From Pseudomonas fluorescens (GTDB taxonomy: Bacteria > Pseudomonadota > Gammaproteobacteria > Pseudomonadales > Pseudomonadaceae): a stretch of 64,000 nt of DNA. The notes beneath the pieces were generated by a model. It saw only the letters and a program-made list of their open reading frames with translations. It was not told where the DNA came from and did not search any database. Below, piece by piece: positions 36,093 to 44,857 of the stretch; position 1 is the stretch's first letter, and each line of letters starts with the position of its first letter. Where the stretch lies: contig LR782234.1 of assembly GCA_902825215.1 (NCBI GenBank), positions 1,736,001 to 1,800,000 on the forward strand, in the 5' to 3' direction. The position numbers and the translations under genes are program-made.

Positions 36093-36398
36093 ATGTCAGT
36101 CGTTACAGAAGTATCCCCCGATGGTCAGAAACTCACGATCGCGATCAAGGGGCGGTTCGATTTCGGTCGCCATCAGGAATTTCGCGAGTCGTATGAAAGG
36201 CTCAATAGCAAACCCGAGTCCATCGTCGTCGACCTGAAAGAGGCGACCTACCTCGACAGCTCAGCGCTGGGCATGCTGCTCCTGTTGCGCGATCACGCTG
36301 GCGGCGACGAGGCGGATATCCGCGTGGTCAACAGCAGCTCCGACGTGAAGAAAATCCTCGCGATCTCCAACTTCGACAAACTGTTCGACATCAGTTGA
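36093..36398 (+). CDS. hsbA: STAS-domain anti-sigma-factor antagonist HsbA
   Basis: 101 residues, a single STAS domain. Ser56 in the motif YLDSSALGML is the position phosphorylated in the P. aeruginosa homologue. In that species HsbA partners FlgM when unphosphorylated and a diguanylate cyclase when phosphorylated, so it links motility and biofilm choice. The kinase/phosphatase HsbR is encoded next, four bases or so on. AAGGAAG precedes the ATG. Confidence 0.92.
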   Translation: MSVVTEVSPDGQKLTIAIKGRFDFGRHQEFRESYERLNSKPESIVVDLKEATYLDSSALGMLLLLRDHAGGDEADIRVVNSSSDVKKILAISNFDKLFDIS

Positions 36399-36403
36399 CG
36401 GCC

Positions 36404-38107
36404 ATGCAGGCGCAAGAGCCGCTGACCGTGCTGATCGCCGAAGACAGCGCCGCTGATCGCTTGCTGCTGTCGACCATCGTCCGTCGTCAGGGCCATCAGG
36501 TGCTGACGGCGGCGAACGGCGCCGAGGCGGTCGACATCTTCAAGCGGCAACATCCCGACCTGGTCCTGATGGACGCGCTGATGCCGGTGATGGACGGCTT
36601 CGAAGCTGCGCGGCAGATCAAGGCGCTGGCGGGCGAGACGCTGGTGCCGATCATCTTCCTCACCTCGCTGACCGAAAGTGAAGCGTTGGTCCGCTGCCTG
36701 GAGGCGGGCGGCGACGACTTTCTGGCGAAGCCGTACAACCAGGTGATCCTCGCCGCCAAAATCAAGGCGATGGATCGCCTGCGCCGTTTGCAGGCGACGG
36801 TCCTGCAGCAGCGCGACCTGATCGCCCGGCATCACGATTACCTGCTCAACGAGCAGCGCGTCGCCAAAGCAGTGTTCGACAAGGTCGCGCATTCAGGTTG
36901 CCTGAATGCGCCGAACATTCGGTATCTGCAATCGCCCTACGCGCTGTTCAACGGTGACCTGTTGCTGGCGGCGTACACGCCGGCCGGTGACATGCACGTC
37001 ATGCTCGGTGACTTCACGGGCCACGGCTTGCCGGCCGCCGTCGGGGCGATGCCGCTGGCCGAAGTGTTTTATGGGATGACCGCCAAAGGCTACGGCCTGG
37101 CCGAAACCCTGCGTGAGATGAACGCCAAGCTCAAGCGCATCCTGCCGGTGGACATGTTCTGCTGCGCCACTTTGCTCTGTCTGAGTTTCCAGAGCCGTTC
37201 GGTGGAGGTATGGAATGGCGGCATGCCGGACGGTTATCTGCACCGCATGGCCACGGGCGAGCGGGTACCGTTGCCGTCGGCGCATTTGCCACTGGGCATT
37301 CTCAGCGCCGAGACCTTCGATGACCGCACCGACGTGCATCCGATGGCCATCGATGACCGAGTGTTCCTGTTGTCGGACGGGGTCATCGACACCAGCGACG
37401 CCGATGAACAGCTGTTCGGTGTCGAGCGCTTGCAGCAAGTGTTTGCCGCCAACCGCCAGGCGGATCGCTTGTTCGAGGACATCGAGCAGGCACTGCGCGA
37501 TTTCGGTGGCGAGGCGCGCGACGATGTCAGCATGGTCGAGGTCAGCCTGCTTGAATCCGCACCCGCGCAGAGCCTGGCGCCGGTCTACTCCGACAGCGGC
37601 CAGTCGAGCCCGCTGGACTGGTCGGTGAGTTTCGAATTTCGTGGCGCCACGCTCAAGCGCTTCAACCCCTTGCCTTATCTGTTGCAACTCTTGCTGGAGG
37701 TGCACGGGCTGCGCGCGCAGAGTGGCGCGCTGTACAGCGTGATGGCCGAGTTGTATTCCAATGCACTGGAGCATGGCGTGCTTGGCCTGGATTCCAGCCT
37801 CAAACGCGATGCAGCGGGCTTTGCGCTTTATTATCAGCAGCGCAATGAACGCCTGGAATCGCTGCAGGACGGTTTTGTTCGTGTGCATCTGCAGGTGCAG
37901 CCGCGCGACGCGGGTGGCAGTCTGCTGATTCGGGTCGAGGACAGCGGCAAGGGTTTCGATGTGGCCAGGGTCATGGAGCGGCCGCTGGAAGGGCTCCGTT
38001 TGTCGGGTCGCGGTGTCGGTCTGGTCCGGCAACTGGGGCATAACGCCCGTTGGACGGACGAAGGTCGTAGTGCCAGCGTGGAGTTTTTCTGGAAGATTCA
38101 GGCATAA
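36404..38107 (+). CDS. hsbR: Response regulator / PP2C phosphatase / kinase HsbR
   Basis: 567 residues. Receiver domain (LIAEDSAADRLLLSTIV; Asp57 in LMDALMPVMDG), a SpoIIE-type PP2C phosphatase (GDFTGHGLPAAVGAMPLAEVFYGMT, FLLSDGVIDTSDADEQLFG) and a C-terminal anti-sigma-type HATPase (SVMAELYSNALEHGVL, RVEDSGKGFDVARVM, LSGRGVGLVRQL). It dephosphorylates or phosphorylates HsbA depending on input from HptB. ATG 36404 is taken; a TTG at 36395 overlapping the hsbA stop is an alternative adding three residues. Confidence 0.93.
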   Translation: MQAQEPLTVLIAEDSAADRLLLSTIVRRQGHQVLTAANGAEAVDIFKRQHPDLVLMDALMPVMDGFEAARQIKALAGETLVPIIFLTSLTESEALVRCLEAGGDDFLAKPYNQVILAAKIKAMDRLRRLQATVLQQRDLIARHHDYLLNEQRVAKAVFDKVAHSGCLNAPNIRYLQSPYALFNGDLLLAAYTPAGDMHVMLGDFTGHGLPAAVGAMPLAEVFYGMTAKGYGLAETLREMNAKLKRILPVDMFCCATLLCLSFQSRSVEVWNGGMPDGYLHRMATGERVPLPSAHLPLGILSAETFDDRTDVHPMAIDDRVFLLSDGVIDTSDADEQLFGVERLQQVFAANRQADRLFEDIEQALRDFGGEARDDVSMVEVSLLESAPAQSLAPVYSDSGQSSPLDWSVSFEFRGATLKRFNPLPYLLQLLLEVHGLRAQSGALYSVMAELYSNALEHGVLGLDSSLKRDAAGFALYYQQRNERLESLQDGFVRVHLQVQPRDAGGSLLIRVEDSGKGFDVARVMERPLEGLRLSGRGVGLVRQLGHNARWTDEGRSASVEFFWKIQA

Positions 38108-38137
38108 TCCGCGCATTCTTGATCAAGGAGTGAGCAA

Positions 38138-38485
38138 GTGACTGACATACATGTAGATCGCGATGCGCTGAGCGTATTGCGTGAGGTGATGGAGGAGGGG
38201 TATCCAGACCTTCTGGATACTTTTCTGGCGGATTCCGAAAGTCGCCTGGTTGAACTGCGCAATGCAGCGGACGCCAAGGCCTTGTCGGACTTAGCCCATA
38301 GCTTCAAGGGCAGCGCCAGCAATATGGGCGCGGTACGCCTCGCCGCGTTGTGCCAGGATCTGGAGTCGAGCGCCAAAGACCAGACCCCGGAAGCACGGGC
38401 GCAACTGGTCGCTCGCATCGCCGGTGAGTTCGCCGACGTGCGTCCCGTGTACGAAGACGAAAAGCATCACGCCCATACCCACTGA
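38138..38485 (+). CDS. hptB: Histidine phosphotransfer protein HptB
   Basis: 115 residues, a lone Hpt domain with phospho-accepting His54 in LAHSFKGSASNMGA. Receives phosphate from hybrid kinases and passes it to HsbR. Starts at GTG 38138 (VTDIHVDRDALSVL) with AAGGAG seven bases upstream; the His-rich tail (HHAHTH) is unremarkable. Completes the hsbA-hsbR-hptB module. Confidence 0.93.
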   Translation: MTDIHVDRDALSVLREVMEEGYPDLLDTFLADSESRLVELRNAADAKALSDLAHSFKGSASNMGAVRLAALCQDLESSAKDQTPEARAQLVARIAGEFADVRPVYEDEKHHAHTH

Positions 38486-38524
38486 TCCGCCCGTCCGGCG
38501 CTTTTCCCAGGCGCCGGCGATATC

Positions 38525-38540
38525 TGGCCCGGCACTTGCA
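38525..38540 (+). promoter_or_regulatory. Sigma-54 promoter of fliK
   Basis: TGGCCCG-GCAC-TTGCA, 11 of 12 fixed consensus positions, correct spacing, 49 nt upstream of the fliK start codon. Confidence 0.85.
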
Positions 38541-38589
38541 GATAACTCCGCAACTGTACCTACGATCCCAGTGCAGCGGAGACCGTTTC

Positions 38590-39960
38590 ATGCCTGCGAC
38601 CCCTAACATCCTTATTCAGAATGCCGCTCAGGCCAAGGCGCAAGCTGCCTCGGCCAAAACGCCGGCAATGGCCGCAGACTCCGGGGATAAAGCCTCCAGC
38701 TTCGCCAAAGTATTTGCCGATCAGGGCTCGAACAAGCCCGTCGCCAGCGCTGACAATTCGCCCAAACCGGCGCGCGACAAGGTCGCCGATAACAGCGGCA
38801 AGAAAGACATCGGCAAGGATCAGTCTGCCGCTGCGCAGCCGGCGGTTGCCGATAGCGGCAATGACTTGCCTGCCGATAAAACCGCCGCCAGCGATGACAC
38901 CGCCGCCAATAGCGACGCCAGTGCGGACACCCCACAGACGCCGGTCGCTGAAACTACGCCGGTTGATCCTGCGCTGGATCCGGCATTGGTTGCCGCTGCG
39001 CAACCGCTGATCGCCGCGCCTGTCGTGCAGGCGCCGGCCGTTGTCGCCACTGCCCAGCCAGAAGTCGAGACACCCGCGCTGGCCGCATTGCCGGGCATGG
39101 TTAAAGATCCGGCGGCTACCCCAGCCAGCGATTTCGATCCGTCGGCCGACCCGCTCGATTCATTGCCTGCGGTGCGCATGGCCATGGAGCAGGGCGGGCA
39201 CATTTCTGCCGCCAGTCAGGCACAACCGAAAGCCTCGCCGGCCCAGGCTCAGGCCGACGGCGAACTGACTGCCGCACAGAACTTCGCGGCCGGCATGGCC
39301 AGCATGCTCGACGTGCAAGCCGACAAGGACAGCACTAGCCAGGGCGGCGAAAAAGCGTTCAGCGGCTTGATCGACGATGGCCTCAAAGACCTGACGTCAG
39401 CGACCAGCGACACCCGCGTCGATGACTTCGCCAACCGCCTGGCGGCGTTGACTCAGGCCGCCACGCCGAAGACCGCCAATGCAGTGCCGGTGAACCAGCC
39501 GATCGCCATGCACCAGAGCGGCTGGACTGAAGAAGTGGTCAACCGCGTCATGTATCTGTCGAGCGCCAACCTGAAAGCGGCGGACATTCAGTTGCAGCCG
39601 GCCGAACTCGGGCGTCTGGACATCCGTGTGAACATGGTCCCGGACCAGCAGACGCAGGTGACATTCATGAGTGCGCACCCAAGCGTTCGCGAAGCGCTGG
39701 ACAGCCAGATGCACCGTCTGCGCGACATGTTCAACCAGCAGGGCATGGGCCAGGTCGACGTCAACGTCGCCGACCAGAACCGCGGCTGGCAGGGCCAGCA
39801 AGGCCAGGAGCAGGCGCAGCAGGGCCAGAGCGGGCGCACCAGCGCAGCGGGCGGCCGCCTCGATTCGGTGGACGAAGAATTGGCGCCGGCCAGCGTGACT
39901 GAAGTGGCGGCGCAGAGCACCAGCGTGATTGGCAGCAGCGCGGTCGACTATTACGCCTGA
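38590..39960 (+). CDS. fliK: Flagellar hook-length control protein FliK
   Basis: 456 residues. A long, low-complexity Ala/Asp/Pro/Lys-rich N-terminal region (1 to about 310), typical of the molecular ruler part, precedes the Flg_hook C-terminal domain (MYLSSANLKAADIQLQPAELGRLDIRVNM, AHPSVREALDSQMHRLRDMFNQQGM). It is exported and switches specificity of FlhB from hook to filament substrates. ATG 38590 is eight bases after GGAG; the open frame upstream carries the sigma-54 promoter and is not coding. Confidence 0.94.
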   Translation: MPATPNILIQNAAQAKAQAASAKTPAMAADSGDKASSFAKVFADQGSNKPVASADNSPKPARDKVADNSGKKDIGKDQSAAAQPAVADSGNDLPADKTAASDDTAANSDASADTPQTPVAETTPVDPALDPALVAAAQPLIAAPVVQAPAVVATAQPEVETPALAALPGMVKDPAATPASDFDPSADPLDSLPAVRMAMEQGGHISAASQAQPKASPAQAQADGELTAAQNFAAGMASMLDVQADKDSTSQGGEKAFSGLIDDGLKDLTSATSDTRVDDFANRLAALTQAATPKTANAVPVNQPIAMHQSGWTEEVVNRVMYLSSANLKAADIQLQPAELGRLDIRVNMVPDQQTQVTFMSAHPSVREALDSQMHRLRDMFNQQGMGQVDVNVADQNRGWQGQQGQEQAQQGQSGRTSAAGGRLDSVDEELAPASVTEVAAQSTSVIGSSAVDYYA

Positions 39961-40120
39961 TGGCTTCAGATCAAGAGCCCCTCACCCTAGCCCTCTCCCA
40001 GAGGGAGAGGGGATTGATTGGGGGATGCTCAGGATGTGCGCCGCCCTGATCGTTTTGCGCTGAATCCATCTGGCGTGCGCCTCTGATTATTTCGACCGAC
40101 TCACTATCGACTCGGTCTTT
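39961..40120. repeat. fliK-fliL spacer, left part with palindromic element
   Basis: Contains the CCCTCACCCTAGCCCTCTCC-CAGA-GGGAGAGGGG palindrome at 39977-40011, which probably forms the fliK terminator, and nothing else recognisable. Confidence 0.7.
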
Positions 40121-40550
40121 CAGGCCTACGCATAACCAAAACCCAACGCAATTTGCGCCCTCTCCCTCCGGGAGAGGGCTAGGGTGGTTTTTGACTTTGG
40201 CGCTGTCTGGCGCGAGCTCCGACACTTCTGGCATACGCTTGCTCTTGCCTAAGCTCGGTCTTTCAGGCCTACGCATAACCAAAACCCGACGCAATCTGCT
40301 CCCTCTCCCTCCGGGAGAGGGCTGGGGTGAGGGTGGTTTTTGACTTTGGCGCTGTCTGGCGCGAGCTCCGACACTTCTGGCATACGCTTGCTCTTGCCTA
40401 AGCTCGGTCTTTCAGGCCTACGCATAACCAAAACCCGACGCAATCTGCTCCCTCTCCCTCCGGGAGAGGGTGGGGTGAGGGTGGCTTTTGACTTTCGGGT
40501 TGTCTGGCGCCAGCTCCGACACTTCTGGCATAACACTTGCTCTTGCCTAG
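40121..40550 (+). repeat. Three-unit tandem repeat upstream of fliL
   Basis: Units start at 40121, 40264 and 40413 (143 and 149 bases, last one partial at its 3' end). Each unit runs from CAGGCCTACGCATAACC through a CCCTCTCC/GGAGAGGG palindrome and TTTTGACTTT to GCTCCGACACTTCTGGCATA and a CTTGC. The first two are nearly identical; the third diverges in its last third and there gains the correctly spaced sigma-54 promoter of fliL. No gene is present. Confidence 0.9.
40526..40541 (+). promoter_or_regulatory. Sigma-54 promoter of the fliL operon
   Basis: TGGCATA-ACAC-TTGCT, 10 of 12 fixed consensus positions with correct GG-to-GC spacing, 51 nt before fliL. It lies in the last repeat unit; the equivalents at 40229 and 40378 read TGGCATACGCTTGC and are one base too short. 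Confidence 0.85.
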
Positions 40551-40592
40551 CCGTGCAACTGTAAAACCCCCGATTAGTGACGGATTATTGGC

Positions 40593-41096
40593 ATGGCGAA
40601 GAGCGAAGCAGCAGCGGTAAAAGACCCGGCAACCAAAGGCAAACTCAAGCTGATCATTGTGATCGTGCTGGCCTTGCTGTTGGCTATCGGCGCGTCCGTA
40701 GGGGCGACCTGGTTCTTCATGCACAGCGCCCAGAGCAAGCCTGCCGAGGCCGCCGAAGCTGCGCCGGTCGGCAAGCAGGCGGCGATCTTCGAGCCGATGG
40801 CGCCGGCCTTCGTTGCCAACTACAACCAGAACGGTCGTCAGCGCTACATGCAGGTGAGCATCACCATGCTGGCGCGCAATCAGGCTGATCTGGACGCGCT
40901 CAAAGTGCACATGCCGGTGATCCGCAACAACCTGGTGATGCTCTTCTCCGGTCAGGATTTCGCCACGCTGGCGACTCCGGTCGGGCAAGAGATGTTGCGC
41001 CAGAAGGCCACCGCCAGCGTCCAGGAAGTGGCGCAGAAAGAGCTGGGCAAAGTGGTCATCGAACAGTTGCTTTTCACTAATTTCGTACTGCAGTAG
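40593..41096 (+). CDS. fliL: Flagellar basal-body-associated protein FliL
   Basis: 167 residues. One transmembrane helix (about 17-45: LIIVIVLALLLAIGASVGATWFFM), periplasmic FliL domain (FEPMAPAFVANYNQNGRQRYMQVSITMLAR) and the conserved ending VVIEQLLFTNFVLQ. Surrounds and supports the stator units. First gene of fliLMNOPQR-flhB. Confidence 0.96.
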   Translation: MAKSEAAAVKDPATKGKLKLIIVIVLALLLAIGASVGATWFFMHSAQSKPAEAAEAAPVGKQAAIFEPMAPAFVANYNQNGRQRYMQVSITMLARNQADLDALKVHMPVIRNNLVMLFSGQDFATLATPVGQEMLRQKATASVQEVAQKELGKVVIEQLLFTNFVLQ

Positions 41097-41105
41097 GAAC
41101 ACGAC

Positions 41106-42074
41106 ATGGCCGTGCAGGATCTGCTGTCCCAGGATGAAATCGACGCGCTGTTGCATGGCGTCGACGATGGTCTGGTACAGACCGATAACGCTGCCGAACC
41201 CGGCAGTGTCAAAAGCTACGACCTGACCAGCCAGGATCGCATCGTCCGTGGACGCATGCCGACCCTGGAAATGATCAACGAGCGATTCGCCCGCTACACC
41301 CGCATCAGCATGTTCAACATGCTGCGCCGCTCGGCGGACGTTGCCGTCGGTGGCGTGCAGGTGATGAAGTTCGGCGAGTACGTGCATTCGCTGTACGTGC
41401 CGACCAGCCTCAACCTGGTCAAGATCAAACCGTTGCGCGGCACCGCGCTGTTCATCCTCGACGCCAAACTGGTGTTCAAACTGGTGGACAACTTCTTCGG
41501 CGGCGACGGCCGTCACGCGAAGATCGAAGGGCGTGAATTCACCCCGACCGAACTGCGCGTGGTGCGCATGGTGCTGGAACAGGCCTTCGTCGATCTGAAA
41601 GAAGCCTGGCAGGCGATCATGGAAGTCAACTTCGAGTACATCAACTCGGAAGTGAACCCGGCCATGGCCAACATCGTCGGCCCGAGTGAAGCGATCGTGG
41701 TCTCCACCTTCCACATCGAACTCGATGGCGGTGGCGGCGATCTGCACGTGACCATGCCGTATTCGATGATCGAGCCGGTGCGTGAAATGCTCGACGCCGG
41801 TTTCCAGTCCGACCTCGACGATCAGGACGAGCGCTGGGTCAACGCCCTGCGCCAGGACGTGCTCGATGTCGACGTGCCGATCGGCGCCACCGTGGCCCGC
41901 CGCCAGTTGAAACTGCGCGACATCCTGCACATGCAGCCGGGTGACGTGATCCCGGTCGAGATGCCGGAAGACATGATCATGCGCGCCAACGGCGTGCCGG
42001 CCTTCAAGGTCAAGATGGGCTCGCACAAAGGCAACCTCGCGTTGCAAGTGATCGAGCCGATCGAGCGTCGCTGA
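41106..42074 (+). CDS. fliM: Flagellar motor switch protein FliM
   Basis: 322 residues. The N-terminal CheY-P binding peptide LLSQDEIDALLHG, the middle CheC-like domain (GGDGRHAKIEGREFTPTELRVVR) and the C-terminal SpoA domain (LKLRDILHMQPGDVIPVEM). C-ring component that receives the chemotaxis signal. Confidence 0.97.
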   Translation: MAVQDLLSQDEIDALLHGVDDGLVQTDNAAEPGSVKSYDLTSQDRIVRGRMPTLEMINERFARYTRISMFNMLRRSADVAVGGVQVMKFGEYVHSLYVPTSLNLVKIKPLRGTALFILDAKLVFKLVDNFFGGDGRHAKIEGREFTPTELRVVRMVLEQAFVDLKEAWQAIMEVNFEYINSEVNPAMANIVGPSEAIVVSTFHIELDGGGGDLHVTMPYSMIEPVREMLDAGFQSDLDDQDERWVNALRQDVLDVDVPIGATVARRQLKLRDILHMQPGDVIPVEMPEDMIMRANGVPAFKVKMGSHKGNLALQVIEPIERR

Positions 42075-42126
42075 GGCGACGCTTACCACCCCCGCATTTA
42101 ACCGAATTGTTGCCCGCCGAGGACAC

Positions 42127-42588
42127 ATGATGAACGACGATATGAACGCGCAGGACGATCAGGCACTGGCCGATGAGTGGGCTGCGGCCCTGGAAGAAAC
42201 CGGTGACGCCGGTCAGGCTGACATCGACGCGCTGCTGGCCGCCGACGCCGGCACTTCCAGCTCCAATCGCCTGCCGATGGAAGAATTCGGCAGCGTGCCG
42301 AAAAACAATGATCCGGTGACCCTCGACGGCCCGAACCTGGACGTGATTCTCGACATCCCGGTATCGATCTCGATGGAAGTCGGCAGCACCGACATCAACA
42401 TCCGCAACCTGCTGCAACTCAACCAGGGGTCGGTGATCGAGCTTGATCGTCTGGCCGGCGAACCGCTCGACGTGCTGGTCAACGGCACCCTGATCGCCCA
42501 TGGCGAAGTGGTGGTGGTCAACGAGAAGTTCGGCATCCGCCTGACCGACGTGATCAGCCCAAGCGAACGCATCAAGAAGCTGCGCTGA
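42127..42588 (+). CDS. fliN: Flagellar motor switch protein FliN
   Basis: 153 residues. N-terminal acidic extension then the SpoA domain ([71 protein letters not shown]). Two adjacent ATG codons (42127, 42130) are possible. A 52-base gap separates it from fliM. Confidence 0.97.
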   Translation: MMNDDMNAQDDQALADEWAAALEETGDAGQADIDALLAADAGTSSSNRLPMEEFGSVPKNNDPVTLDGPNLDVILDIPVSISMEVGSTDINIRNLLQLNQGSVIELDRLAGEPLDVLVNGTLIAHGEVVVVNEKFGIRLTDVISPSERIKKLR

Positions 42589-43041
42589 GTGAAAAGGTTT
42601 CTCTGGGCTTTGCTGGCTTTGCCACTGAGCGTGCTGGCCGCCGAGCCGGGCGCAACCGCTGCTGCGCCTGCCGCCACCGCGCCGATGGTCAACAGCGGCG
42701 TGGCCGGGCAATTGACGCAACTGGTGTTCGGCCTGCTGCTGGTGCTGGGCCTGATCTTCTTCCTCGCCTGGCTGTTGCGTCGCGTGCAGCAGGCAGGTCC
42801 GGCGGGCAAGGGCCAGGTAATCGAGCTGATCGGTTCGCGCGCGCTCGGCCCGCGCGACCGCTTGATGCTGGTGCAGGTCGGCAACGAGCAGATCCTGCTC
42901 GGCCTCAGCCCCGGCAGCATTACCGCGCTGCACGTGCTCAAAGAGCCGGTCGAAGTGCCCACCGCCAGCGAAAAAGCCACACCGGAATTTGCCCAGCATC
43001 TGCTGAAGATTCTCGGCAAGGATCAGAAGGATACGAAGTAA
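42589..43041 (+). CDS. fliO: Flagellar biosynthetic protein FliO
   Basis: 150 residues. Signal-like N-terminus ([20 protein letters not shown]), one transmembrane helix (about 40-62: [25 protein letters not shown]) and the FliO cytoplasmic motif ([32 protein letters not shown]). Starts at GTG 42589 directly after the fliN stop and shares one base with fliP. Assists assembly of FliP. Confidence 0.92.
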   Translation: MKRFLWALLALPLSVLAAEPGATAAAPAATAPMVNSGVAGQLTQLVFGLLLVLGLIFFLAWLLRRVQQAGPAGKGQVIELIGSRALGPRDRLMLVQVGNEQILLGLSPGSITALHVLKEPVEVPTASEKATPEFAQHLLKILGKDQKDTK

Positions 43042-43799
43042 TGGCTGCGCTCCGCATCGTCTTGACGCTGGCCCTGATGCTGGCCGCGCCGTTGGCATTG
43101 GCTGCCGATCCGTTGTCGATCCCGGCGATCACCCTCGGCACCAACGCCGACGGCGCGCAGGAATACTCGGTCAGCCTGCAGATCCTGCTGATCATGACCG
43201 CCCTGAGTTTCATTCCGGCGGCCGTGATCCTGATGACCAGCTTCACCCGGATCATCATTGTCTTCTCGATCCTGCGTCAGGCCCTCGGCTTGCAGCAGAC
43301 GCCGTCGAACCAGATCCTCACCGGCATGGCGCTGTTCCTCACGATGTTCATCATGGCCCCGGTGTTCGACCGGGTGAACAAGGACGCGCTGCAGCCGTAT
43401 CTGGCCGAAACCCTCACCGCGCAGCAAGCGGTGGAAAAGGCCCAGGTGCCGATCAAGGACTTCATGCTCGCCCAGACCCGCACCAGCGATCTGGAACTGT
43501 TCATGCGCTTGTCCAAACGCACCGACATCGCCAGCCCGGATCAGGCACCGCTGACCATTCTGGTGCCGGCGTTCGTGACCTCCGAGCTTAAAACCGCATT
43601 CCAGATCGGCTTCATGATCTTCATCCCGTTCCTGATCATCGACCTCGTCGTGGCGAGCGTGCTGATGGCCATGGGTATGATGATGCTTTCGCCGCTGATC
43701 ATTTCGCTGCCGTTCAAGATCATGCTGTTCGTGCTGGTCGATGGCTGGGCACTGATCATCGGCACCCTCGCCAGCAGTTTTGGAGGTGTCTCGCCATGA
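43041..43799 (+). CDS. fliP: Flagellar export gate protein FliP
   Basis: 252 residues. Cleavable signal peptide ([18 protein letters not shown]) followed by four membrane segments; [39 protein letters not shown] and [23 protein letters not shown] are FliP signatures. Forms the export-gate core with FliQ and FliR. Overlaps fliQ by 4 bases. Confidence 0.97.
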   Translation: MAALRIVLTLALMLAAPLALAADPLSIPAITLGTNADGAQEYSVSLQILLIMTALSFIPAAVILMTSFTRIIIVFSILRQALGLQQTPSNQILTGMALFLTMFIMAPVFDRVNKDALQPYLAETLTAQQAVEKAQVPIKDFMLAQTRTSDLELFMRLSKRTDIASPDQAPLTILVPAFVTSELKTAFQIGFMIFIPFLIIDLVVASVLMAMGMMMLSPLIISLPFKIMLFVLVDGWALIIGTLASSFGGVSP

Positions 43800-44065
43800 C
43801 GCCAGAAGTTGCGGTCGATATCTTTCGTGAAGCGCTGTGGCTGACCACCATGATGGTTGCCATTCTGGTGGTGCCGAGCCTGCTGGTCGGCCTGCTGGTG
43901 TCGATGTTTCAGGCCGCGACGCAGATCAACGAACAGACCTTGAGCTTTCTGCCGCGTCTGCTGGTGATGCTGGTGACGCTGATCATCGGCGGTCCGTGGA
44001 TCGTGCAGACGTTCATGGAATACATCATCCAGCTGTACAAAAACATTCCGATGGTCATCGGCTAA
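43796..44065 (+). CDS. fliQ: Flagellar export gate protein FliQ
   Basis: 89 residues, two transmembrane helices ([21 protein letters not shown] and [20 protein letters not shown]). Typical length and sequence ([15 protein letters not shown]). Confidence 0.97.
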   Translation: MTPEVAVDIFREALWLTTMMVAILVVPSLLVGLLVSMFQAATQINEQTLSFLPRLLVMLVTLIIGGPWIVQTFMEYIIQLYKNIPMVIG

Positions 44066-44068
44066 GCC

Positions 44069-44854
44069 ATGCAATCGCTGCTTCAGCTGACCGACACCCA
44101 GATCAGTACCTGGGTGGCGTCGTTCATGTTGCCGCTGTTTCGCGTCGCGTCGATGCTGATGGTCATGCCGATTTTCGGCACCACCCTGATTCCGCGGCGC
44201 GTGCGCCTGTATTTCGCCGTGGCGATTACCGTGGTGATTACCCCGGCGCTGCCACCGATGCCAGCCGTCAGTCCGCTGGATCTGAGCGGCCTGTTGCTGA
44301 TTGCCGAGCAGATTCTGGTCGGCGCGGTATTGGGCTTTTCCCTGCAACTGTTCTTTCAGGCATTTGCCGTGGCCGGGCAGATCGTTGCGATCCAGATGGG
44401 CATGGGCTTCGCCTCGATGATCGACCCCACCAACGGCGTTTCGGTGGCGGTGATCGGGCAGTTCTTCACCATGCTGGTGACCTTGCTGTTCCTGTCGATG
44501 AACGGCCATCTGGTGGTCTTCGAAGTCCTCACCGAGAGCTTCACCACGCTGCCGGTCGGCGGCGGTCTGATGACCGCGCACTACTGGGAACTGGCCGGCA
44601 AGCTCGGCTGGGTGCTCGGCGCCGCGTTGTTGCTGGTGTTGCCGGCGGTGACCGCGCTGCTGGTGGTCAACATCGCCTTCGGCGTGATGACCCGCGCCGC
44701 GCCGCAACTGAACATCTTCTCGATCGGTTTTCCCCTGACCCTGGTGCTCGGCCTGTTCATTGTCTGGGTCGGGCTGGCGGACATTCTCAACCAGTATCAA
44801 CCGCTGGCCAGCGAGGCCTTGCAGTTGCTACGCGAACTGGCACGGGCGCGCTGA
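44069..44854 (+). CDS. fliR: Flagellar export gate protein FliR
   Basis: 261 residues, about six membrane segments. WVASFMLPLFRVASMLMVMPIFG and AEQILVGAVLGFSLQLFFQAFAVAGQIVAIQMGMGFASMIDP are family hallmarks. Three bases after fliQ and three before flhB. Confidence 0.97.
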   Translation: MQSLLQLTDTQISTWVASFMLPLFRVASMLMVMPIFGTTLIPRRVRLYFAVAITVVITPALPPMPAVSPLDLSGLLLIAEQILVGAVLGFSLQLFFQAFAVAGQIVAIQMGMGFASMIDPTNGVSVAVIGQFFTMLVTLLFLSMNGHLVVFEVLTESFTTLPVGGGLMTAHYWELAGKLGWVLGAALLLVLPAVTALLVVNIAFGVMTRAAPQLNIFSIGFPLTLVLGLFIVWVGLADILNQYQPLASEALQLLRELARAR

Positions 44855-44857
44855 GTC

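Noticed and set aside
40121..40550. Small protein frames in the tandem repeat
   Set aside because: Repeat translation only; no start signals, and a sigma-54 promoter occupies the last unit.
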